A stretch of 64,000 bases of DNA. Source: Bos javanicus. Lineage: Eukaryota; Chordata; Mammalia; Artiodactyla; Bovidae. The stretch covers positions 5,872,854-5,936,853 of the forward strand of contig NC_083897.1 of assembly GCF_032452875.1 (NCBI RefSeq), in the 5' to 3' direction. The translations under genes and the position numbers were made by a program. Shown one piece after another: positions 45,843-55,566 of this stretch; position 1 is the first letter of the stretch, and each line of letters opens with the position of its first letter. The notes beneath the pieces were generated by a model, which searched no databases, had not been told where the DNA came from, and saw only the letters and a program-made list of their open reading frames with translations.

Positions 45843-47946
45843 CAGTTCAGTTCAGTTCAGTCACTCAGTCGTGTCCGACTCTTTGCAACCCCGTGAATCA
45901 CAGCACACCAGGCCTCCCTGTCCATCGACAACTCCCGGAGGTCACCCAGACTCACGTCCATCAGTCAGTGATGCCATCCAGCTATCTCATCCTGTGTTGT
46001 CCCCTTCTCCTCCTGCTCCCAATCCCTCCCAGCATCAGAGTCTTTTCCAATGAGTCAACTCTTCACATGAGGTGGCCAAAGTACTGGAGTTTCAGCTTTA
46101 GCATCATTCCTTCCAAAGAAATCCCAGGGCTGATCTCCTTCAGAATGGACTGGTTGGATCTCCTTGCAGTCCAAGGAACTCTCAAGAGTCTTCTCCAACA
46201 CCACAGTTCAAAAGCATCAATTCTTCAGTGCTCAGCCTTCTTCACAGTCCAACTCTCACATCCATACATGACCACAGGAAAAACCATAACCTTGACTAGA
46301 TGAACCTTTGTTGGCAAAGTAATGTCTCTTCTTTTGAATATGCTATCTAGGTTGGTCATAACTTTCCTTCCAAGGAGTAAGCATCTTTTAATTTCATGGC
46401 TGCACTCACCATCTGCAGTGATTTTGGAGACCAGAAAAATAAAGTCTGACACTGTTTCCACTGTTTCCCCATCTATTTCCCATGAAGTGATGGGACCGGA
46501 TGCCATGATCTTCATTTTCTGAATGTTGAGCTTTAAGCCAACTTTTTCACTCTCTTCTTTCACTTTCATCAAGAGGCTTTTAGTTCTTCTTCACTTTCTG
46601 CCATAAGGGTGGTGTCATCTGCATATCTGAGGTTATTGATATTTCTCCCGGCAATCTTGATTCCAGCTTGTGTTTCTTCCAGTCCAGCGTTTCTCATGAT
46701 GTACTCTGCATATAAATTAAATAAGCAGGGTGACAATATACAGCCTTGACGTACTCCTTTTCCTATTTGGAACCAGTCTGTTGTTCCATGTCCAGTTCTA
46801 ACTGTTGCTTCCTGACCTGCCTACAGATTTCTCAAGAGGCAGGTCAGGTGGTCTGGTATTCCCATCTCTTTCAGAATTTTCCACAGTTGATTGTGATCCA
46901 CACAGTCAATGGCTTTGGCATAGTCAATAAAGCAGAAATAGATGTCTTTCTGGAACTCTGTTGCTTTTTCCATGATCCAGCGGATGTTGGCCATTTGATC
47001 TCTGGTTCCTCTGCCTTTTCTAAAACCAGCTTGAACATCAGGAAGTTCACGGTTCACATATTGCTGAAGCCTGGCTTGGAGAATTTTGAGCATTACTTTA
47101 CTAACATGTGAGATGAGTGCAAATGTGTGGTAGTTTGAGCATTCTTTGGCATTGCCTTTCTTTGGGATCAGAATGAAAACAGACCTTTTCCAGTCCTGTG
47201 GCCACTGCTGAGTTTTCCGAATTTGCTGCCATATTGAGTGTAGTACTTTCACAGCATCAGCTTTCAGGATTTGAAAGAGCTCAACTGGAATTCCATCACC
47301 TCCACTAGCTTTGTTCATAGTGATGCTTTCTAAGGCCCACTTGAGTTCACATTCCAGGATGTCTGGCTCTAGGTCAGTGATCACACCATTGTGATTATCT
47401 GGGCTGTGAAAATTTTTTTGTACAGTTCTTCTGTGTATTCTTGCCACCTCTTCTTGATATCTTCTGCTTCTGTTAGGTCCATACCATTTCTGTCCTTTAT
47501 CGAGCCCATCTTTGCATGAAATGTTCCCTTGGTATCTCTAATTTTCTTGAAGAGATCTCTAGTCTTTCCCATTCTGTTGTTTTCCTCTATTTCTTTGCAT
47601 TGATCACTGAAGAAGGCTTTCTTATCTCTTCTTGCTATTCTTTGGAACTCTGCATTGAGATGCTTGTATCTTTCCTTTTCTCCTTTGCTTTTTGCTTCTC
47701 TTCTTTTCACAGCTATTTGTAAGGCCTCCTCAGACAGCCGTTTTTCTTTTTTGCATTTCTTTTCCATGGGGATGGTCTTGATCCCTGTCTCCTGTACAAT
47801 GTCACGAACCTCATTCCATAGTCCATCAGGCACTCTATCTATCAGATATAGTCCCTTAAGTCTATTTCTCACTTCCACTGTATAATCATAAGGGATTTGA
47901 TTTAGGTCATACCTGAATGGTCTAGTGATTTTCCCTACTTTAATCA
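45843..47946 (-). mobile_element. BovB LINE, antisense, 2.1 kb, comparatively intact
   Basis: From the 3' terminus (CAGTTCAGTTCAGTTCAGTC at 45,843) to a 5' truncation in the segment following the endonuclease. It sits in L1 between GGAATATT and ATTACTCAGC, so any duplication is only about 3 bp (ATT). The same junction recurs at 58,474/59,352. Confidence 0.92.
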
Positions 47947-47947
47947 A
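46225..47947 (-). pseudogene. BovB ORF remnants, three long frames
   Basis: Minus-strand frames 47,381-47,947 (188 codons, linker: NQIPYDYTVEVRNRLKG, GKTRDLFKKIRDTKGTF), 46,821-47,447 (208 codons: ASGGDGIPVELF, VFILIPKKGNAKE, QAGFRKGRGTRDQ, motif A CFIDYAKAIDCVDHNQLW) and 46,225-46,572 (115 codons, C-terminal: LKLNIQKMKIMASG, GCESWTVKKAE). The first two overlap in different frames. The piece with motif B and YADD lies between 46,572 and 46,821 and is out of frame. Best preserved BovB coding region here, but lacks the endonuclease. Confidence 0.88.
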
Positions 47948-48453
47948 TTACTCAGCATTAGCCATTATAAAGAATACATTTGAATCAGTTCTAATGAGGT
48001 GGATGAAGCTGGAGCTGATTATACAGAGTGAAGTAAGCCAGAAAGAAAAACACCAATACAGTATACTAACGCATATATATGGAATTTAGAAAGATGATAA
48101 CAATAACCCTTTATGGGAGACAGCAAAAGAGACATAGATGTATAGAACAGTCTTTTGGACTCTGTGGGAGAGGGAAGTGGGGGATGATTTGGGAGAATGG
48201 CATTGAAACATGTATAATATCATATAAGAAATGAATCGCCAGTCCAGATTCGATGCAGGATACAGGAAGTTTGGGGCTGTTGCACTGGGATGACCCAGAG
48301 GGATGGTATGGGGAGGGAGGTGAGAGGGGGGGTTCAGGATTGGGAACACGTGTACACCCATGGTGGATTCATGATGATGTATGGCAAAACTAATACAATA
48401 TTGTAAAGTAATTAGCCTCTAATTAAAATAAATAAATTTAATTAAAAAAATTT

Positions 48454-48585
48454 GGCTGCATCAGGTCTCAGTTGCAGCATGTGAGATCTTTAGTTGTGGC
48501 TTGTGGAATCTAGTTCCCTGACCAGGGATTGAACCCTGGCCTTCTATCCTGGGGGCATGGCGTCTTAAGTACTGGACCACCCTGC
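48454..48585 (-). mobile_element. CHR-type SINE, antisense
   Basis: Reverse complement reads with a CTGGTCAGGGAACTAGATTCC block; on the plus strand TTCCCTGACCAGGGATTGAA (B box side) and GGCATGGCGTCTTAAGTACT (A box side). It abuts the L1 tail. Confidence 0.8.
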
Positions 48586-48821
48586 ATTTTAATATATCCA
48601 TAAAACATATATTTTTGTGAAATTCCACTTCAAGATACAACTTGAGTTGTTGTCTATCACAGAAATGAAAAAACTCCAAATGGTCATTATGCTGAGTTGT
48701 GAAAGCATACTTTCAAGATGAGGATAATTTAGTCTGGGAAAATTTAGTCTAAGAAGAGAAAAAATTGATTTTGTAAAATCCTGGAGAAAGAGAATGTGAC
48801 ATTGCTTGTGTGGTGTGTGTT

Positions 48822-49021
48822 CATTCGCTCAATTGTGTCCAACTCTTTGCTACCCCATACACTGTTGCCTGTGAGGCTCCTCTGTCCATGGGATTCTCCA
48901 GGCAAGAATACTGGAGTGGGTTTCCATTTCCTTCTCCAGGGGATCTTCCTGACCCTGGGATCAAACCTAAATCTCCTGTATCTCCTACATTGGCAGGCAG
49001 ATTCTTTACCACTGAGCCACC
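48822..49021 (-). mobile_element. Bov-tA SINE, antisense
   Basis: TTCGCTCAATTGTGTCCAAC through GATTCTTTACCACTGAGCCACC. BovA body plus tRNA-like head in reverse complement. Confidence 0.88.
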
Positions 49022-49609
49022 TTTGAAACTGTGTATCCTTTTAAATATGTGAATATATTTTTCTCATAAAAATTAAAAACACAGAAAAGTAGAAAGGGAA
49101 AGTCCTGCCTCTCAAGTTTCCTTAGTTCCCTTCTCTTACCCATAGAAATGTATCCCTCAAGTTATTTTCCATGATTTTTTTGTATATAGTTATTTGCACA
49201 TACAGACAACATACACTTAGTTTTTGTTCTGTGGCATGATTTATCTGGTGATATCTCCATGTTATTAATAAGATCTGGTTTATTCTTTACAACTACTGCA
49301 GTGTATATACAATAATGCATTTATTTACATTTCTACTACTAGAGGCACATTTGGGTTTTAAAACTCGCTACTATAAATAATTATGTATTAGACAGGTGGA
49401 TTGTGTTCTCGGTTCTTTAATCCTATCTCATAAACTGTGATTTTTATAGACATCTTTAATCCATTGTCTTCTGTTGTGATCTTTAATATATTTGGAGTTA
49501 TTTTTTTACATCATTTTATGTTTTTTCTTTTATACATGAAATACATAGTTTATTTTATACACCAGTGTGGTGAGCACATTCTTTGGCTGAAATAATAGTG
49601 TCTGGATTC
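49022..49609. repeat. Probable ancient repeat(s), unresolved
   Basis: T-rich sequence with words (ATGATTTTTTTGTATATAGT, GTGGCATGATTTATCTGGTG) resembling an old mammalian repeat 3' end that also may lie at 26.9-27.4 kb. No gene. Confidence 0.35.
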
Positions 49610-50850
49610 ACTCATGCATCTTTGCCTTGCTCCTGGTCTTAGATGAAAGGTTTTTATTTTTATTTTTTTTTTACCATTAATTAGATGTTAGCTGTGGGTT
49701 TGTCATATATGGCCTTTATTTTACTGAGCTACATTCCTTCTATACATAGTTTGTTGAACATTTTGAAAGAGTGCTGAATATTTTCAGATGCCTTATCTGC
49801 ATGTATTGGGATGATCATGTGATTTTCATCCTTCATTCTGTTAATGTGGTGTGTCACAGTTATTTATTTGCATATATTGAAGCATCCTTGAATTCCAGGG
49901 ATAAATTCCACTTGGTCATGGCATCTGATCCTTTTGACATACTTTTGAATTTGGTTTGCTAGTATTTTGCTTAGGAATTTTTCATTTATATCCATAAGAA
50001 AGGTTGGCCTATAGTTTTTATGGTTTTTTATTTTTCAGTGTCCTTGTTTGACTTTGGTATTAGTCTCATAAAAGGAGTTTGGCATTGGTCCCTCCTTTTC
50101 AGTTTTTGGAAAAGTTTGAGGACCAGTGTTAATTCTTCTTCAAATGCTTGCTAGAATTAACTGGTATAACCATCTGTTCTTAGAATTGTCTTTATTGGAA
50201 TGTGTTTGATTATTGACTCATTTTCAATAGCCTCACATGTTATCAGTGTATTAAGATCTCCTACTTCTTGATTCAGGCATGGTATGTCCTATGTATAAGG
50301 AATTTTCCGTTTGTTTCTAGATTATCCAATTTGTGTGTAATTATTTATAGTAGTCTCTTATGATTGTTATTTTTATGGAGTCAGTTGTCTTTTTCATTCT
50401 GATTTTGTTAATTTGAGTTTTTATTGTTAGTTTTAGTCTAGTTAAAATTTTGTTACTTTCATTAATATTCAGAAAATCAGCTCTTGTTTTAGTGATCTTT
50501 TAAATTGTTTTTCTGGTCTCTGTTTTGTTTATAGAGATTATTTAATCTTTATTATTTCTTTCTTTTTGCTAAATTTGGGCTTAGTTTTTTCTTTTATAAT
50601 TTTTAAGTTTAAAGTTAGGTTTTGTTGCTTGAGATATTTCTTGTTTTTTTGTTTGTGTTTATTGCTATAAAATTTCTTAGCATTGCTTTTACTGTATCTC
50701 ATAAGTTGTGGAAAGTTGTGTTTTCATTTTAATAAATATGTTTTCTATTTTTTCTTTTGACTTCATCTTTGACCCATTGGTTGCTTAGGAGTATGTTATT
50801 TAATTTATACATATTTGACAATTTTTCTAAGAATGGGCATTTTTTTTAAA
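49610..50850 (-). mobile_element. Old L1 ORF2 fragment, antisense
   Basis: Reverse-complement L1 reverse-transcriptase region: GATGATCATGTGATTTTCATCC, GAATTCCAGGGATAAATTCC (part), TTGGTCATGGCATCTGATCC, and on the right TGACCCATTGGTTGCTTAGG. Heavily mutated. Confidence 0.8.
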
Positions 50851-50869
50851 AGGCTGTAACCCTTAGGTT

Positions 50870-52080
50870 ATAATAAAGAATTATTACCATTATACATATC
50901 TGTGCACCAAGTGACACAGCCACCTTTACAAAATACAACTATAAGAGGTGAATGGACACATAGGTAGATATATAGTAATAACTAGAAATTTAACCCAGTT
51001 AAGATGTCGGTAAGACATGACAAGTAGACTAGAAAACATGGGAATAGAGGAGGGTAATGAAAGATCTAAGCAACATAAACAGTATGGTAGATCTTATGGG
51101 TGTATATCAAACTTTTTACCCTGATAATGGCAAGAGTAGTTTCTTTTCCAGAACACATGGAAGATTTAGAAGTATTTCTCAGTATTATCTTATAATGTGA
51201 ATATCAGTAAGTCCCATAAAGTAAAATTATTAAGAGAACACTTTCTGAACACAATACAATAAGTTAATTAATAAAATAAATAATAGATAATTCCATGGCG
51301 AATGAAGAAGGAATTAACTCTTAAGCAGCTCATTTGTGATAGGAGAAATACCAATCAAAATTCTGAAATTTCTAAAAAATAACAACATTTAAAATATTCC
51401 ATAATAAAATCGATGGGGCATATTTACACAACTGATTAGAAGAATTTTCATGGTCTTTAATACCTTAACAATAAAGATGAAAAAAATGAAAGTAAATGAA
51501 TTAAAATCAAAAGTCTGGAAAGGGAAAGATGCTCAGTGATTTCTGGAGTGGGTAGCCTTTCCCTTCTCCAGGAGATCTTCCCAACCCAGGAATCTAACCA
51601 GGGTCTCCTGCATTGTGGGCAGAATCTTTACCAACTGAGCTATCAGGAAGCCCAAAGTTTGGAAATAGAACAACAAATAAACTGCAATAAAGTACAAGTA
51701 ATGGAGTAATACCAAGAATATCAGAAATAAATAAAACAATGAAGAGAAAAACAAGAGATTCAAATAGTAAAATCTTGCTTTTAAAATATAATAATCAATA
51801 TAGACAAATTACTAAGTAACCTAATCCAAGAAAAAATGTGGGGTTGAGAGAGAAATCACAAATGTGGGAAAAGGATATGGGGGAAGGAAGCACAGAAATA
51901 AATACTGTAAAGAAGTCACAACAGACTACTTTGCAGACTTCTAAGTACTAAATTTGGAAATCTAGATAAAATGGATACTCTTCCTAAATAAATTGAATTT
52001 AACAAATTGATCCCTTTAGAGAGAAAATTGATAGATCAAGTAGGAAAAATTGTATGCTAATTTTCACTGTTGCTCTAAAT
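50870..52080 (+). mobile_element. Old L1 ORF2 fragment, sense, head-to-head with the preceding one
   Basis: Sense L1 endonuclease-region sequence (ATTACCATTATACATATCTG; TTCCAGAACACATGGAAGAT) up to 51,521, then early reverse-transcriptase sequence at 51,653-52,080. It shares part of the ORF2 span with the antisense fragment to its left. Confidence 0.7.
51522..51652 (-). mobile_element. Short Bov-tA SINE, antisense
   Basis: tRNA-like head and a little BovA only (GGAGTGGGTAGCCTTTCCCT through CTGAGCTATCAGGAAGCC). Flanks AAAAGTCTGGAAA (51,509-51,521) and CCAAAGTTTGGAAA (51,652-51,665). Confidence 0.85.
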
Positions 52081-52189
52081 CTCATTAAAATACAGCCATG
52101 CTTGGTTGTAACATATTATCTTTTGGGGTTATTTTGTGATTTTCTTTGCTTTGAGTAAGTTAAGGACTTTTGTCTCCATGTAATTTTCT

Positions 52190-52370
52190 TTTCTTATATG
52201 TAATGCTGGGTTTAGAATCAAGGTTTTGCTTGTCTCATAGAGTGAATTAGGAAATAACACATTTTCTAATCTGTGGAATACTTTTTTTGGGTAAGATTTT
52301 CATTTTTTCTCTCATGTATATTTAGAGGAATTTCCTTGTTGGAACACTGTGTCTTGAATTTTTTTTTTCC
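52190..52370 (-). mobile_element. Old L1 fragment, antisense
   Basis: TTGTCTCATAGAGTGAATTAGG and CTGTGGAATACTTTTTTTGGG follow the antisense L1 reverse-transcriptase pattern. Short and diverged. Confidence 0.6.
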
Positions 52371-52432
52371 TGAAAGGCTTTAACATACAGATTATTCCTC
52401 AAAAGTAAGGTTGTTTTAAAATTTAAAATAAT

Positions 52433-53873
52433 GGGCGGGGGGTGGTCCTAAGATGGTAGAGGAATAGGACAGGGAGACCACTTTCTCCCCCACAAATTCA
52501 TCAAAAAAATCATTTGAACGCTGATCAACTTCTACAAAACAACTTCTGAACACTAGAGAAGGACACCAGGCACCAAGAAAGGCAGCCCATTCTCTTTGAA
52601 AGGAGGTAGGGCAAAATATAAAAGACAAGAAGAGAGACATAGAGTTAGGGATGGAGACCTGTCCTCCTAATGGAGGGAGCTGTGAAGGAGAAGTTTCCAC
52701 ACAGTAAGAACTCTCTCACAGGCGGGTCTATGGGGAGTTTTGGAACCTCAGAGGGCAACATAACTGGGAGGAAAAAAACAAAACAAAACAAAACCATAGA
52801 ATACATGCCTAACTACAACTGCCTGTGGAGAAGTAGCCTAGATGCTTGCATCCCCCACCAGAGAGCAGGGGCTGGGCAGAGAGGTGTGGGCTGCATCATC
52901 GGTGCTTAGGGTAAGAACTTGGGGCATTCAGGTCCGGTTTTGTATTTTTAATATTGTATTTTTGAGAGTCTAACCTCTACTCTAGATTTTTAATCTTTGC
53001 TTTTTGGTATTTGATATCAATTTTGTACGTTTAAGAATCTAGTCTTCAGTATCCATTTTCACTAAGGGGTGTGATTACTGGCTTGATTGCCCTTTCCCCT
53101 TTTGACACTCCCTTTTCTTCCCCAGGTCACCTCTATCTCCTCCCTCCCCCTTCTATTCTCTACTTAACTCTGTGAATCTCTCTGTGTGTTCCAGGCTGTG
53201 GAGAACACTTAGGGAATTGATTACTGGCTAGATTGCTCTTTTCCCTTTTGACTTCCTCCTCCTGGTCACCTCTATCTCCCTCCTCCCTCTTCTCTGTGTA
53301 ACTCTGTGAATCTCTCTGGGTGTCCCGCATTGTGGAGAAATTTTTCACCATTAATCTAGATGTTTTATCATCTGTGCTGTAACGATGGAGAAGTTTTGAG
53401 GCTACTGTAAGAGAAGGACTGAAAGCCAGATGCAGGAGGCTTAACTCCAAAACTTGAGAACATCAGAGAATGCCTGATTCAAGGGAACATCAATAGACAA
53501 GAGCTCACCCAAAAGACTCCATACCTACGTTGAAACCAAGCCCTCCTCAAGAGCCAACAAGTTCCAGTGGAAGACATACCACACTAATTCTCCAGCAAAG
53601 CAGGAACACAGTCCTGAGCACTAAAAAATAGACTTCCCAAAGCCATGCCAAACCCACAGATACCCAAAAATGCACTACTGGAAAAATCATTGCACTCCAG
53701 AGAGAAGAGATCCAGCTCCACCCACCAGAGCACAGACACAAGTTCCCCCAACCAGGAAACCTTGACAAACCACTAGTCTAACCCCACTCACAGGGAGCAG
53801 GCTCCACAATAAGGAGGAACCATGAACTTCCAGCCTACAGAATGGGCACCCCAAACACAGCAATCAAAACAAA
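52433..53873 (+). promoter_or_regulatory. L1 5' UTR with internal promoter region and tandem units
   Basis: About 1.44 kb between the G-rich 5' end and the ORF1 start. L1 5' UTRs carry an internal RNA polymerase II promoter; no specific factor site is claimed. Two adjacent units are similar: 53,064-53,210 and 53,211-53,345 (both contain GATTACTGGCT, GGTCACCTCTATCTC, AACTCTGTGAATCTCTCTG). The copy is probably silent given its age. Confidence 0.65.
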
Positions 53874-54752
53874 ATGAAAAGGCAGAGAAATATTCATCAG
53901 GTAAAGGAACATGATAAATACCCACCAAACCAAACAAAAGAGGAGGAGACAGGGAGTCTACCTGAAAAAGAATTCAAGATAATGATAGTGAAAATGATCC
54001 CAAATCTTGAAAACAAAATGGAGTTAAAGATAGTTTGGAGACAAGGATTGAGAAGATGCAAGAAATGTTTAACAAGTACCTAGAAGAAATAGAGTAAATC
54101 AGTAATGAATAATGCAATAACAACAGTAGAATAACTGAGGCAGCAGAGAGGATAAGTGAGGTGGAAAATAGAATGGTGGCAATAAATGAAGCAGAGATGA
54201 AAAAAGAAGAATTAAAAAAAATAAGGACAACCTCAGAGACCACTGGAACAATGTTAAACACCCCAACATTTGAATCATAGGTGTCCCAGAAGAAGACAGA
54301 AAGGGGATGATAAAATACTTGAGGAGATAATAGTTGAAAATTTCCCTAAAATGGGGAAGGAAATAGCCACCCAAGTCCCAGAAACCCAGAGAGTCCCAAA
54401 CAGGAAAAATCCAAGGTGAAACACCCCAAGACACATATTAATCAAACAAATGAAGATCAAACACAAAGAGCAAATATTAAAAGCAGCAAAGGAAAAGCAA
54501 CAAATAATATACAAGGGGATCCCCATTAGGATAACAGCTAATCTTTCAATATAAACTCTTCAGGCCAGAAGGGAATGACAGGACATACTTAAAGTGATGA
54601 AAGAGAAAAACCTACAACCCAGATTACTATACCCAGCAAGGATCTCATTCAGATATGAAGGAGAAATCAAAAGCTTTACAGATAAGCAAAAGCTGAGAGA
54701 ATTCAGCACCACCAAACCAGCTCTTCAACAAATGCTAAAGGATTTTCTCTAG
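53874..54752 (+). pseudogene. L1 ORF1 remnant
   Basis: ORF1p is the L1 RNA-binding trimeric chaperone. The start MKRQRNIHQVKEHDK opens a 69-codon frame (to 54,083) that is cut by a frameshift. The remaining region is recognisable in other frames up to the C-terminal NLQPRLLYPARISF block near 54,610-54,650 and a KDFL-stop at 54,741-54,752. The 49-bp gap to ORF2 is normal for L1. Confidence 0.85.
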
Positions 54753-54801
54753 ACAGGAAACAGAAAAGATTTTTAAAATCAAACAAAAAACAATAAAGTA
54801 A

Positions 54802-55566
54802 ATGGTAACTGGATCATACTCATCAATAATTACTTTAAATGTAAATGCCCCAACCAAAAGACAAAGACTGGTTGAATGGATACAAAAACAAGACCCCTAT
54901 ATATGCTGTCAACAAGAGACCCGCCTCAAACCTAGGGACACATACAGGCTGAAAGTGACGGGCTGGAAAAAGATATTTCATGCAAATGGAGACCAAAAGA
55001 AAGCAGGAGTAGCAGTACACATATCAGATAAAATAGACTTTGAAATAAAGACTGTGAAAAGAGACAAAGAAGGACATTACATAATGATCAAAGGATCAAT
55101 CCAAGAAGAAGATATAACAATTATAAACATATATGCACCCAACATAGGAGCACCTCAATACATAAGGCAAATGCTAATAAGTATGAAAGGCAAAATTAAC
55201 AGTAGCACAATAATAGTGGGAGATTTTAATACTCCACTCACAGCTATGGATAGATCAACCAAACTGAAAATTAGCAAGGAAACACAATATTTCAGTGATA
55301 CATTGGACCAGTTAGACCTAATTGATATCTATAGGACATTTCACCCCAAAACAATGAATTTCACCTTTTTCTCAAGTGCACATGGAAATTTCTCTAGGAT
55401 AGATCAAATCCTGGGCCATAAATCTAGCCTTGGTAAATTAAAAAAAAAAACTGAAATCACTTCAAGCATCTTTTCTGATCACAATGCGGTAAGATTAGAT
55501 ATCAACTACAAGGAAAAACTATTAAAATATGAACATATGGAGGTTAAACAACACATTTATGAATAA
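54802..55566 (+). pseudogene. L1 ORF2 endonuclease domain, 254-codon open frame
   Basis: Starts at the natural ORF2 position. AP-endonuclease fold residues are visible: Asn13/Asn15 (LNVNAP), Glu39 (CCQQETR), Tyr111 (INIYAP), Asp141 and Asn143 (VGDFNTP), Asp201 (SRIDQ), Asp226-His227 (SDHNAV). The residue after Ile-Asp is Gln where L1 copies usually have His or Tyr. The frame stops at 55,566, before the reverse transcriptase, so only a nuclease-like fragment is encoded. Confidence 0.9.

Larger units (their letters stand above)
45698..48450 (+). mobile_element. Ruminant L1 3' end (older subfamily), split by BovB
   Basis: 45,698-45,842 is ORF2 C-terminus (GAGGAAACCAGAATTGACAG to GGAATATT); 47,947-48,450 continues from ATTACTCAGC through ORF2 stop and a 3' UTR ending GTAAAGTAATTAGCCTCTAA and an A-rich tail. 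Removing the BovB makes the L1 continuous except for a small local duplication near 47,955-47,970. Confidence 0.9.

Noticed and set aside
45662..46303. 213-codon frame fusing an L1 ORF2 end to antisense BovB
   Set aside because: It simply reads through the L1-BovB junction. The second half is the non-coding strand of BovB, and no promoter or conservation argues for a fusion gene.
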